IMG/VR virus record: IMGVR_UViG_3300044858_004282 | Span: 1-56,811 of that record | Direction: 5' to 3' (one strand) | DNA from: a virus | DNA: 56,811 bases | Shown: positions 36,642 to 44,497 of the stretch, piece after piece | Numbering within the stretch: the first letter of the stretch is position 1 | Layout of the letters: every line of letters starts with the position of its first letter | Position numbers and translations under genes: made by a program | Notes under the pieces: model-generated | The model's input: only the letters and a program-made list of their open reading frames with translations | Database searches by the model: none | Told to the model about the DNA's origin: nothing

Positions 36642-37873
36642 TTGCTCAGCTCTGGAAGGTCTTCATAGATTGGAGTAATTACTCCCCTATTTATATCCCA
36701 GTCAAGGAAGAACCTAAAGTCATGTCCATGTCTATTCTTTCTAGAGACAACCTCAATAAGATCTGTATTGGCATGCTTATGAATTGCAATAGCCATATCA
36801 GCATCATACTCAATGGCTTTTGACCATGCAACCTGACTCATCATTGGGGGTTCCTTTTGATCTGAGATATCATCTGCAGTTGCAGCAGTAATATCAATAA
36901 TAGGAATTCCATTTGTTACAGCAAGGAGTTTGAAGTCTCTTGAGATATTTCTATTTCTTTCAACTTCAGAATTGCTTCTCTTATTATCATTGAACAGCTG
37001 ATGGTAGTCAAGGATAACTAGATCTGGTTTATGTTGATCGATCTTTCCTTGAATAGTTGCTGGTGTTACTTCTCCAGCACCTTCATTTGAGACAAGGATA
37101 AAACTATTCTTACCTTCGGTTTTTTTCTTTCCCCAAGTTTTAAAATCATCAATGTTAATATCACCCTTAGAAAGATCGCTGGCTCTGAATAATCCAGATC
37201 CTAGCATTGTGTAAATTCGATCTCGCATATTTTCTGGAGCCATTTCAAGAGAAACAATCATTGGCTTAAACCCTTGCTCCCAAGCTTTGCATGCCAAGTA
37301 AGATGTGAACCATGTCTTTCCTCGGCCTGGCCATCCAATTGCAACAATGAGGTGACCTGGAGCCATACCAGTTGGGTAGGCCTTATCTATAGCTTCAAAG
37401 CCAGTTAAAATTCCTGGGCTTCCTCCCATTGCTAGAGATCTAGTTTTAACTGACTCATAGTGTCTTTCAGCTGAGTCAAGGTCTGTGATATCTAAGTCTT
37501 TAACATTATTAGTGTATCTACTTAAGTTTGCTAATTGAGACTGCATTGTTCCAAGCACTCTAGATGGTGCATCTTCTTTTAGAGATGAGCCAGCCTGCAT
37601 AAGAATTGTCTTTAGCTTGTTGCCCACAAATTCATTTTTTAGTTTGTCTAAATAGTATCCAGTCTCCCCTTTTGTTTCAACTGGCTCAAAGTCTTTAAAC
37701 TTATCCTGCAAAATTCCAACCTCTGGAACTGCCCTAAACTTATAATAGTATGACTTGAGGCCTTCCCAGATATCTTTATGAGATACAAATAGGTCGTCTG
37801 AATTATCTGCAAGAATGGTGCTTATGTCTTTGTTTTTACAAACTGCTGAAATTAGTTCTGCTTCTGTATTCAC
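36638..37873 (-). CDS. DnaB-like replicative helicase
   Basis: 411 residues. Walker A AIGWPGRGKTWF (~178-189), Walker B PDLVILDYHQLF, and a C-terminal loop with GVITPIYEDLPE. The N-terminal helical domain is short. It unwinds DNA for the polymerase. The 104-aa gene just before it may encode its loader. Confidence 0.88.
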   Translation of the reverse strand: MNTEAELISAVCKNKDISTILADNSDDLFVSHKDIWEGLKSYYYKFRAVPEVGILQDKFKDFEPVETKGETGYYLDKLKNEFVGNKLKTILMQAGSSLKEDAPSRVLGTMQSQLANLSRYTNNVKDLDITDLDSAERHYESVKTRSLAMGGSPGILTGFEAIDKAYPTGMAPGHLIVAIGWPGRGKTWFTSYLACKAWEQGFKPMIVSLEMAPENMRDRIYTMLGSGLFRASDLSKGDINIDDFKTWGKKKTEGKNSFILVSNEGAGEVTPATIQGKIDQHKPDLVILDYHQLFNDNKRSNSEVERNRNISRDFKLLAVTNGIPIIDITAATADDISDQKEPPMMSQVAWSKAIEYDADMAIAIHKHANTDLIEVVSRKNRHGHDFRFFLDWDINRGVITPIYEDLPELSK

Positions 37874-38187
37874 TAATTATCCTCAACCATTCTTTTAGTT
37901 TCTTGCAACAGACGGCTTCTGTTAACTTTATCTTCTTTAATTTGAATCATCATGTCTTCTATTCTGTCAAAATTATTGTAAAAGAAATTAAGTGGGTGTC
38001 TGTTCTTCCCAGTCTTAAAATAATATTCTAATACGTCTTTAGCTCTATCAAACCCTATGCTATCAATTACATCCTGCATAGCCCACTTCTCTTTATATCT
38101 ATTAATTGTTGGCTTTGACTTATAAGCCTCCTCATATAAATTAGAATACAAAGAAAGTAGGATGTAGGGTTCTTTATTTGCTGCCAC
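37873..38187 (-). CDS. 104-aa helical protein, candidate helicase loader
   Basis: Begins MAANKEPYILLSLYSNLYEE and contains KNRHPLNFFYNNFDRIEDMM. All-alpha and one base from the helicase start, where phages often encode a gp59- or DnaC-like loader. Family match not established. Confidence 0.5.
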   Translation of the reverse strand: MAANKEPYILLSLYSNLYEEAYKSKPTINRYKEKWAMQDVIDSIGFDRAKDVLEYYFKTGKNRHPLNFFYNNFDRIEDMMIQIKEDKVNRSRLLQETKRMVEDN

Positions 38188-38383
38188 GCAATTCCTCTTC
38201 TACTTCTTGTGTCTTTTGAATTAGCTTATCTTCTACAAACTTATAGACTCGATCTGCTGCGGCATCTACTGTTTCGCCTTCTCTAACAAAGTCGTCAACT
38301 CCGATACCAATCTTAATGCTTTCAAAGTTTCCAAGGTTGCGTGTAAAAGATAGATCTACTCTAACTTGAGTTCCTTTTTCCAT
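38174..38383 (-). CDS. 69-aa hypothetical phage protein
   Basis: EKGTQVRVDLSFTRNLGNFE then SIKIGIGVDDFVREGETVDA; a short beta hairpin region with a charged helix at the end. Widespread small phage proteins look like this; role unknown. Overlaps both neighbours. Confidence 0.6.
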   Translation of the reverse strand: MEKGTQVRVDLSFTRNLGNFESIKIGIGVDDFVREGETVDAAADRVYKFVEDKLIQKTQEVEEELRGSK

Positions 38384-38505
38384 TAGTGCTCCGCCTTTCT
38401 ATGTCTGCTTAAAGTGTCATGGGCAAAAATGCCCCAACGAACTACTAATTCTTTTTTACATATTTCACATACTACAACTCTTGCTGGTGCTACTCTGCTT
38501 TCCAT
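38383..38505 (-). CDS. 40-aa C2H2-type zinc finger
   Basis: MESRVAPARVVVCEICKKEL followed by VVRWGIFAHDTLSRHRKAEH: CxxC and H....H spacing of a classical finger. Its TAA overlaps the next ATG, and its start lies within the last 16 bases of the upstream gene. Confidence 0.6.
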   Translation of the reverse strand: MESRVAPARVVVCEICKKELVVRWGIFAHDTLSRHRKAEH

Positions 38506-38972
38506 ACTGGCACAAAGTTCCCTTCTGTTGTCTTAGTATACAATATAGTGTTGTGTTTGAGAAGAGCCTTCATCTCATTTTTTGAAGGCATGTTATTAGA
38601 ATACCCTGATTCTAATATAAACTCATGAATGTCCATAATGTCCGATTCACTATACATAAACTTATACCATGTACTATCTGGGTTACCTATTGGATATACC
38701 TTTTGAGGATATCTTATCTTCCCGTCCAAAATATAATCTTCTATAGTAACTTTATGCTTACCTAGCATCTGGGCTACCTGACTAGTTGAATAAGCATTCT
38801 CCATAGTTTTTAAAACTTGTGAATAAGAGTATAGCAATCTCTTTTTATCTGGATAGCACCAAGCAACCATTTGGTCTTTAGATCTTGAATGACTTAATAC
38901 TTTATGTATCTTGTTATTTAAGAAGAAATACCGAATGCTCTTAGCTGACTGTTTTCTCTTTTTTCTATCCAT
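38490..38972 (-). CDS. Helix-turn-helix DNA-binding protein
   Basis: 160 residues. A central AYSTSQVAQMLGKHKVTIED is a MerR/excisionase-type HTH, and the DGKIRYPQKVY wing follows. The N-terminus is basic (MDRKKRKQSAKSIRYFF). Possible regulator of the replication operon or recombination directionality-type factor. Confidence 0.7.
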   Translation of the reverse strand: MDRKKRKQSAKSIRYFFLNNKIHKVLSHSRSKDQMVAWCYPDKKRLLYSYSQVLKTMENAYSTSQVAQMLGKHKVTIEDYILDGKIRYPQKVYPIGNPDSTWYKFMYSESDIMDIHEFILESGYSNNMPSKNEMKALLKHNTILYTKTTEGNFVPVWKAE

Positions 38973-39106
38973 TTACCTAATGCACTCGTGTCCTTATTAA
39001 TCATCCATCTTTTACCGCACATCATGCAGAAAAGCTCTACGTGTAATTTTTGTGAAAACACTCTATCGACAAAAACTCTCCCCTGGCATTTATTGCATTT
39101 CATCAT
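38918..39106 (-). CDS. 62-aa zinc-ribbon protein
   Basis: MKCNKCQGRVFVDRVFSQKL and HVELFCMMCGKRWMI place two CxxC pairs ~20 residues apart, a classic ribbon. Overlaps the HTH gene by 55 bases and the phosphoesterase stop by four. Confidence 0.65.
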   Translation of the reverse strand: MMKCNKCQGRVFVDRVFSQKLHVELFCMMCGKRWMINKDTSALGKWIEKRENSQLRAFGISS

Positions 39107-39903
39107 AGCGTAAATAGTTTCCCATCAACAACACATGAGTAATCTGGTGCCACATGGATCATCTGAATATGTGGATAATCATTTACAATATGTGCAATGG
39201 CAAAACCTTTTTGCCAATCGTGGTGCTGCATGTACTTCATTCCTGGACCCTTTTCATCGCACATGTGACCAAGTTCATAGCCACGAAGAGTTTCTCCCTC
39301 TCCATTATTTCTTAATTCATATGTAACTAAGTGGGAAGCAATTCTATGAGAGTGCCCTCTAATTAAAGAAATTTGAAGATCTTCCATATCTTTTCGGACT
39401 GATCCTGTTGATGCAATAGAGAGACCATGATGAACATGGATGTCTCCAAAGCGGCGCTTAGGCAATTCATTATAATGAATATATTCATACCCTAGTGAAT
39501 CTAATCCCCATAGAGCTTCTGGAGTAACCTCATTAATATAATCTGGAAGCTTTGCATCTACATAATTAAAAATTCTAACATCGTGATTTCCAAGAGCAGA
39601 AAATAGCTGTGCCTCTGGGAGCATCTCTCTAGTCTTTGTATAAAAATCTCTTGCGCCTTTTGCTTCATGTCGCATCATTGGAACAATTAAATCTCGGCTA
39701 TCTGTCTTATGAAGATTTAAAAATTCTGCAGATCTTCCTTCTGTGTACTTACTATAGCATGCTTGATCGTCCGTATCACCAAGGTAGTCAACAACATCTG
39801 GCTTAAACCACTTCATAACTTTAAACCAAAGTGCGATCATTTTATCATCCTGATATGGGAATTGCTGGTCGGATGAAATCATCCACTTTAAATCGTTGCT
39901 CAT
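39103..39903 (-). CDS. Calcineurin-like metallophosphoesterase
   Basis: 266 residues. Motifs in order: ISSDQQFPYQDD, DYLGDTDDQA, LFSALGNHDVRIF, IHVHHGLSIAS, IRGHSHRIA. The D-x-H of motif I is D-x-Q (SDQQ), a change from the standard. May be a nuclease or phosphatase in replication. First gene of the replication operon; the leader carries an attenuator-like hairpin. Confidence 0.85.
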   Translation of the reverse strand: MSNDLKWMISSDQQFPYQDDKMIALWFKVMKWFKPDVVDYLGDTDDQACYSKYTEGRSAEFLNLHKTDSRDLIVPMMRHEAKGARDFYTKTREMLPEAQLFSALGNHDVRIFNYVDAKLPDYINEVTPEALWGLDSLGYEYIHYNELPKRRFGDIHVHHGLSIASTGSVRKDMEDLQISLIRGHSHRIASHLVTYELRNNGEGETLRGYELGHMCDEKGPGMKYMQHHDWQKGFAIAHIVNDYPHIQMIHVAPDYSCVVDGKLFTL

Positions 39904-39920
39904 TATTTACCTTAATATGT

Positions 39921-39985
39921 AAAAAAGTCACGGGTACGTGACTTTGATGTTACATTAATTGTAACATATTTATTGAGATTGTCAA
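39921..39985 (-). promoter_or_regulatory. Promoter, operator dyad and terminator-like hairpin before the replication operon
   Basis: TTGACA (39980-39985), 16-bp spacer, TACAAT (39958-39963). The perfect dyad GTTACA-N5-TGTAAC (39949-39965) covers the -10 and likely start. Next come a 9-bp stem (39924-39932 / 39937-39945, AAAGTCACG with its complement) and six U residues. All of this lies upstream of ATG 39903. Confidence 0.75.
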
Positions 39986-39991
39986 TAGAAG

Positions 39992-40417
39992 TTATGCTGT
40001 TTTGCTTGGTTTTGTACCAGCAGCAATAATATCAAATGTTGGAGTTCCGCCAATTACTGCACCACTTTTGTTGTTAACGGTAAGCTTAAAAGCACCTATT
40101 CCTCCAGTAATTGACCATTGAAGATTATACTTATAAAGATTTCCTCTTGGTGTGGCTGTAAGAAATACATCAGTGTATCCATTCCAATCCATGATAATGT
40201 CCTCTGTATTACCAGTGCTGTCTTTATTTAATCCATTTTCAAATACAACTCTGTATGCTTTTGTATGGGTAACATTTAAAACAGACACATCTTTTGCCGT
40301 AGCTTGGCTAAGACTATAAGTATCTTCTGCTTTAAGCAGGGCTGCAGAAATATCGGCTTGCATCTTTCTTAACTTCTGAGCGTCTACTGGCTCACCATCT
40401 TGAAATACCTCTGTCAT
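39992..40417 (-). CDS. 141-aa structural-like hypothetical protein
   Basis: The helical start MTEVFQDGEPVDAQKLRKMQ is followed by a beta-rich Ig-like C-terminal half (LYKYNLQWSITGGIGAFKLT). Last gene of the tail module; could be a small virion or fibre-assembly protein. Confidence 0.6.
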   Translation of the reverse strand: MTEVFQDGEPVDAQKLRKMQADISAALLKAEDTYSLSQATAKDVSVLNVTHTKAYRVVFENGLNKDSTGNTEDIIMDWNGYTDVFLTATPRGNLYKYNLQWSITGGIGAFKLTVNNKSGAVIGGTPTFDIIAAGTKPSKTA

Positions 40418-40418
40418 T

Positions 40419-40607
40419 TTAAACCTCTTCTAACTTAGTCTCTAGTGATTTTGAATATTCATCAACAGCTTTTTGATGGCTATCCTTTTCTTCAGACAGC
40501 TGTGTTAATTCTGCACGGAGTACAGCAATTTGAGTTTCATAGTTAGAAACTATTTCACCAATTCTTTGTTGCAATGCAGTAATAATTAATTCAGCTTTAT
40601 CTACCAC
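40419..40607 (-). CDS. 62-aa coiled-coil protein
   Basis: MVDKAELIITALQQRIGEIV continues as one heptad-rich coiled coil to the end. Two bases from the next gene. Possibly a fibre chaperone or lysis-associated coil. Confidence 0.55.
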   Translation of the reverse strand: MVDKAELIITALQQRIGEIVSNYETQIAVLRAELTQLSEEKDSHQKAVDEYSKSLETKLEEV

Positions 40608-40610
40608 TTT

Positions 40611-40835
40611 TTATTCCTCTTCTGTTAATAGTAATTCTTCTGCGACAAGAGCTGATCTCTTGGCATTTAGATTTGCAATTCTTGCTGTATAAGCATCAAA
40701 CTGCTCTTGGTCTCTTGGCGTTACAGCAGAAATCTGAATAACTTCTATTTCAGAAGCATAAATAGAGTAGTCTAGCTGCTTAATGGCCTGGTCAATAATA
40801 GATTTTTTTTCTATGTTAGTTAGTGTTGTTGTCAT
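40611..40835 (-). CDS. 74-aa helical hypothetical protein
   Basis: MTTTLTNIEKKSIIDQAIKQ, two helices (DQEQFDAYTARIANLNAKRS), acidic end LLLTEEE. AAAGGAGG ribosome binding site and its own promoter. Similar helical hairpin style to the 69-aa gene upstream, perhaps related. Confidence 0.55.
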   Translation of the reverse strand: MTTTLTNIEKKSIIDQAIKQLDYSIYASEIEVIQISAVTPRDQEQFDAYTARIANLNAKRSALVAEELLLTEEE

Positions 40836-40852
40836 TTTATTCCTCCTTTCAT

Positions 40853-40880
40853 ATTATAGCATTTAACCTTGATTAGTCAA
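40853..40880 (-). promoter_or_regulatory. Promoter with hairpin over the -35
   Basis: TTGACT (40875-40880), 16-bp spacer, TATAAT (40853-40858) with extended TGC. CCTTGA (40867-40872) and TCAAGG (40877-40882) form a 6-bp dyad over the -35. Confidence 0.65.
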
Positions 40881-41072
40881 GGAACTCTTTTCTTGGTTTA
40901 GCGCCTCTATAATTCTAGCATAGTTATCTATGTCTATTATATTTTCTTCTATTTTCCCTTGGTTACCCAAATTATTTAAGATTGGCTTAGCCATAATACT
41001 TTCCTCAAGGCGTTTATTCCAAAACCCTATCTTTAAATCAATTAAGTATATCTTTTCTTCATTACTTAGCAT
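40863..41072 (-). CDS. 69-aa helical hypothetical protein
   Basis: MLSNEEKIYLIDLKIGFWNK and a second helix ending EALNQEKSSLTNQG. Follows the fibre gene by seven bases. Possibly a paralogue of the 74-aa gene downstream. Confidence 0.55.
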   Translation of the reverse strand: MLSNEEKIYLIDLKIGFWNKRLEESIMAKPILNNLGNQGKIEENIIDIDNYARIIEALNQEKSSLTNQG

Positions 41073-41079
41073 AATATCA

Positions 41080-44000
41080 TCAGCTCATAGATTTAGTGAA
41101 TGATGCAACAGCGGAGTCTCCGCCAGCATTTCTAGCAGATACATAAATTGTATAGTCTCCAGGCCCTTGCCATCCATTTCCATCGTATCCTGGTCGGAAA
41201 GTTGTTCCACTGTAGCTGTATGCGTTACTTGTAGTAAAAACAGTTCCAGTAGGTCCTGTGCAAAAAACAGAGTACGCGGTTGGAGAGTTTGTAAAAGACC
41301 AAGAAAAGGTTCCTCCGAGTACCAAGCTGTTGTCTCCAGTTATAGTAGAAAGGACTGGTGCTGGTGTAGCAGGGGCACTTGTTATTGGCCCTAGCTCTTC
41401 ACCAGCCGTAAAGGTTCCATTATTAGAGGTTCCTGCCGCATTTGTTGCTGTAGCAAATGCCCTATAATATTTTCTATTATTAGAGTCATTAAAATCACTT
41501 GGTGGAATAACATAAGTGCTGCTTGTTACGTTACCAGCTGATTTAACAAGGGTCTCACTTGTGGCAACAAAAGCAGTTCCACGATATAAGCGCAAGTCAT
41601 AGCTTGTAGGAGATCCAAGCCATTGACCTACTCCAAATGTGAATGTGGTTCCGACGGCAAGTCCTCCAGATAATGTTGGGACTGATATGTTAACTGGAAC
41701 AGATGCAGCAGCAGTTGTAGTAAGACTGTAGTTTGCAGATGCGGTATTGCCAGTTACCGATGTTACCGTTACTGTTCCTGTGTAGGTTGTTCCAGCAACT
41801 AGTGCAGTTTTAGATAATGTTTTTTCTGATGATCCAGATCCAGAAAAAGTTCCAGTTGAGCTCCATGTGTTTTGATTTGTTGAACTCCAGTTAATTGTTC
41901 CTGCAGTTTGAGAAATTCCACTGTTTGCTAACATTGATATTGTTGGAATTACAGCTGCTTGAGTTACAGAAAATGAAGTAAGAGTAGTGCCGTTTGGACT
42001 GATTCCATTTGATGCTGTTAATACAAGACGAAAGGAAAGAGCGTTTGATCTTTGCGCTTCAGTCGGAGTAAAAGTTGATGCGGTAGAAAGAGTTTCCCAA
42101 TAGAATCCAAATCTATTAAGGGCTTGCCATTGATATCCAAAAGTTATTGGTTGTGCTCCAGACCATCCAGATGTTTCGGCACTAAATGCTGTACCAACCG
42201 CCCCGCTAGAAGGAGAAACTGTTGTAGTGCCTCCAGTAGGTGGCTGGCTAGCTATTGCTGCAATTAATGTTCTATTGTCATCAACCCCATCTTGAGTTGA
42301 AATCCTATTCATTGAAGCAGTTGGTAAAAGAGTTGATGTCTGTGCTGTTGTAGAAGACCAGCTTTGTGACACAGTTGCTCCATTTTGTACCGCTACTATG
42401 CTTGGAGTAATTGTTGTCAGGCTGTTATTTACAATGTACACGTCTGCATAACTTTGGTTCCAATAAAATTTAACTTGATATCTTGCAACCTGTGTTGCAT
42501 CAGTATAATAGTTACCCCACCATGTTACCCAATAATTAGTAGCGTCTGCAAAAACCCACAGTCCACCAGTTGATGTATTTGAAGTAGCTGAAACTGCACC
42601 TTGCCTTAAATCTCCATTTAATGGTGCTATTGTTATTCCAGATTTATTAAATGACGGGATTGTTACGCTGCCAAAGGGGTCGGATTGTTCTTCTATTCCT
42701 CCCCAGTTTATGTAACCATTTGTTGAAACATATATATTAGTTCCTGAAGTAAATGCTGAAGGCAGAGTTATTCTTCTTTGAGATCCAGTAACTTGAACGT
42801 TTGTATAAAAAGTGTAGTTAGATGTAGATGTGGTAGAAAATGCAACAGGCTTTGTTATAGTTGATAGAGAGACTTGAGATCCTGCGGTTCCTGCTTTAGT
42901 GGCACCCATCTGATTTAAATCAGAATATGCTGTTACACCAGTTATTGTTACGGTAGGGTTAGCAGCACCAGATATTGTAATTGATGCTGGCATAGAATTT
43001 GTGTTTAGTGCAAATGTACCATTACCGCTAGACGCTCCAGATATTGTATAATTTATTTTCCAGCTCTGAGCTCCAGATGTTGAGCTAACGTTAAAACGAA
43101 GTGCTCTAGATGTTCCAATTGCTTTAGTAAATGTGCTTATTGGAGAATTTGATGCTGTAGAAGATATGTTTGTAACCGTATCAAATGAACCTCCAGTTGG
43201 AACAAAGTTTCCTGAAGAGTTATACTGATTTAAAGTTGATACCGTTTGAACAGATGGATCTGCTAAAGTTCCTCCAGCTGATGATCCAGCTCCATAACTC
43301 CAAAGCTCATAAGATTCTGTATCAGAAGGAAACGATGAACTCATTTCAATAAGCACAGTGTTTGATGTTGCAGATACTCGCTGCTGGACAGGTGCAGATG
43401 GAGTAGTTACAGAACTTATATTAGTTAAAGAATATGTAAATGAAGGCATACTTGCACCAATTTGTGCAACTACATAGTCTGTGACATCATTGTATGGAGC
43501 TAATGCATAATCAAGATCAGTATCTGAAGATGAGTTTTTTAATCTTAATTCAACATGAAGCCATTTGCCAGTTGTAGATACTCCACCAAATGTTGTTGGT
43601 ATTGTAAAAAAATCTTCTCCTGTAAGAACAGTAGTATTTTCAGTTAATATAACAGAAGATACAGATGTTGAGTTCCACAATTTAGATTGTGTAGGAGTTT
43701 CATATTGACTATCTAATATATACCATCTAAACATAGAATTAGTTTTGTCAATAGATCTGTACCATTGATTTGCAATAGAAAAGGATACATCTTTTCTTTC
43801 GCCTGCTGAAACATCATTATTTGTTTTAAATGCTAAATTGTTAATAACTGGTTGCTGCTTAATAATTCTAACTGGCTGGCTATATGAAGTTCCAGTTGAT
43901 CCATTTGATAATGTAATTCTGTCTCTGTACCAAACATACTTTCCGTCATATTGTAAAATTACAGATTCACTATTTCTTAGCTTGTCTCCATCAAAGTTTC

Positions 44001-44496
44001 CTTCGTCATTTGTAATAGGTTGTGCCGTTTCCGCAACAGGAGTGCTAGCCTGCACAAAAGTTCTGCTTCTTGAAGCAAGGGTCTCAATATTCTGCCAATC
44101 TTGACCATCTCTTCCCCACAAAAATGTTGTAGCAGTACTTCCTTGAGCAATAGATGTAGATCCAGGTCCCATCTCTGCAAAGTCGCCCACTACTGTACCA
44201 GTATAACTATCATACCTTATTGAAGCGGAGGTCTCAGGATATGGCTGTCCAGCAAATTTACCAAAGATCTTTTGCCATGTTCCAGAAGAAGTAAATCTGT
44301 ATAAGGCTCTAATTCTTCTCCAGGATCTCGTGTCATCCGTATATCTTCCTGGAACTGTAGTTAAACTAGCTGTTTCGTTATCGCTAGTCCTTCTATACAT
44401 ATTTTTATGCTTGCGCCAATGTTTTGAAGAATCTGTAAAATTTGATGCTGGTGTATTTGGATAAGATGATGGAGTTGTTTTTCTATATATTCCCAT
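41080..44496 (-). CDS. Large tail fibre / receptor-binding-type protein with Ig-like repeats
   Basis: 1138 residues. The N-terminal ~90 residues carry repeated Arg/Tyr/Trp motifs (SSKHWRKHKNMYRRTSDN, DDTRSWRRIRALYRFTSSG). A beta-rich middle follows, then a nidogen-like block (~560-700: INWGGIEEQSDPFGSVTIPS, YWVTWWGNYYTDA). Several Ig/FN3-type units run to the C-terminus (~740-1138), ending GGDSAVASFTKSMS. Thr/Ser-rich, no membrane segment. Likely the host-contact fibre. Confidence 0.75.
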   Translation of the reverse strand: MGIYRKTTPSSYPNTPASNFTDSSKHWRKHKNMYRRTSDNETASLTTVPGRYTDDTRSWRRIRALYRFTSSGTWQKIFGKFAGQPYPETSASIRYDSYTGTVVGDFAEMGPGSTSIAQGSTATTFLWGRDGQDWQNIETLASRSRTFVQASTPVAETAQPITNDEGNFDGDKLRNSESVILQYDGKYVWYRDRITLSNGSTGTSYSQPVRIIKQQPVINNLAFKTNNDVSAGERKDVSFSIANQWYRSIDKTNSMFRWYILDSQYETPTQSKLWNSTSVSSVILTENTTVLTGEDFFTIPTTFGGVSTTGKWLHVELRLKNSSSDTDLDYALAPYNDVTDYVVAQIGASMPSFTYSLTNISSVTTPSAPVQQRVSATSNTVLIEMSSSFPSDTESYELWSYGAGSSAGGTLADPSVQTVSTLNQYNSSGNFVPTGGSFDTVTNISSTASNSPISTFTKAIGTSRALRFNVSSTSGAQSWKINYTISGASSGNGTFALNTNSMPASITISGAANPTVTITGVTAYSDLNQMGATKAGTAGSQVSLSTITKPVAFSTTSTSNYTFYTNVQVTGSQRRITLPSAFTSGTNIYVSTNGYINWGGIEEQSDPFGSVTIPSFNKSGITIAPLNGDLRQGAVSATSNTSTGGLWVFADATNYWVTWWGNYYTDATQVARYQVKFYWNQSYADVYIVNNSLTTITPSIVAVQNGATVSQSWSSTTAQTSTLLPTASMNRISTQDGVDDNRTLIAAIASQPPTGGTTTVSPSSGAVGTAFSAETSGWSGAQPITFGYQWQALNRFGFYWETLSTASTFTPTEAQRSNALSFRLVLTASNGISPNGTTLTSFSVTQAAVIPTISMLANSGISQTAGTINWSSTNQNTWSSTGTFSGSGSSEKTLSKTALVAGTTYTGTVTVTSVTGNTASANYSLTTTAAASVPVNISVPTLSGGLAVGTTFTFGVGQWLGSPTSYDLRLYRGTAFVATSETLVKSAGNVTSSTYVIPPSDFNDSNNRKYYRAFATATNAAGTSNNGTFTAGEELGPITSAPATPAPVLSTITGDNSLVLGGTFSWSFTNSPTAYSVFCTGPTGTVFTTSNAYSYSGTTFRPGYDGNGWQGPGDYTIYVSARNAGGDSAVASFTKSMS

Positions 44497-44497
44497 A

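Noticed and set aside
40867-40882. Terminator after the 69-aa gene
   Set aside because: The 6-bp stem has no U-tract and overlaps a promoter -35; operator-like is a better reading.
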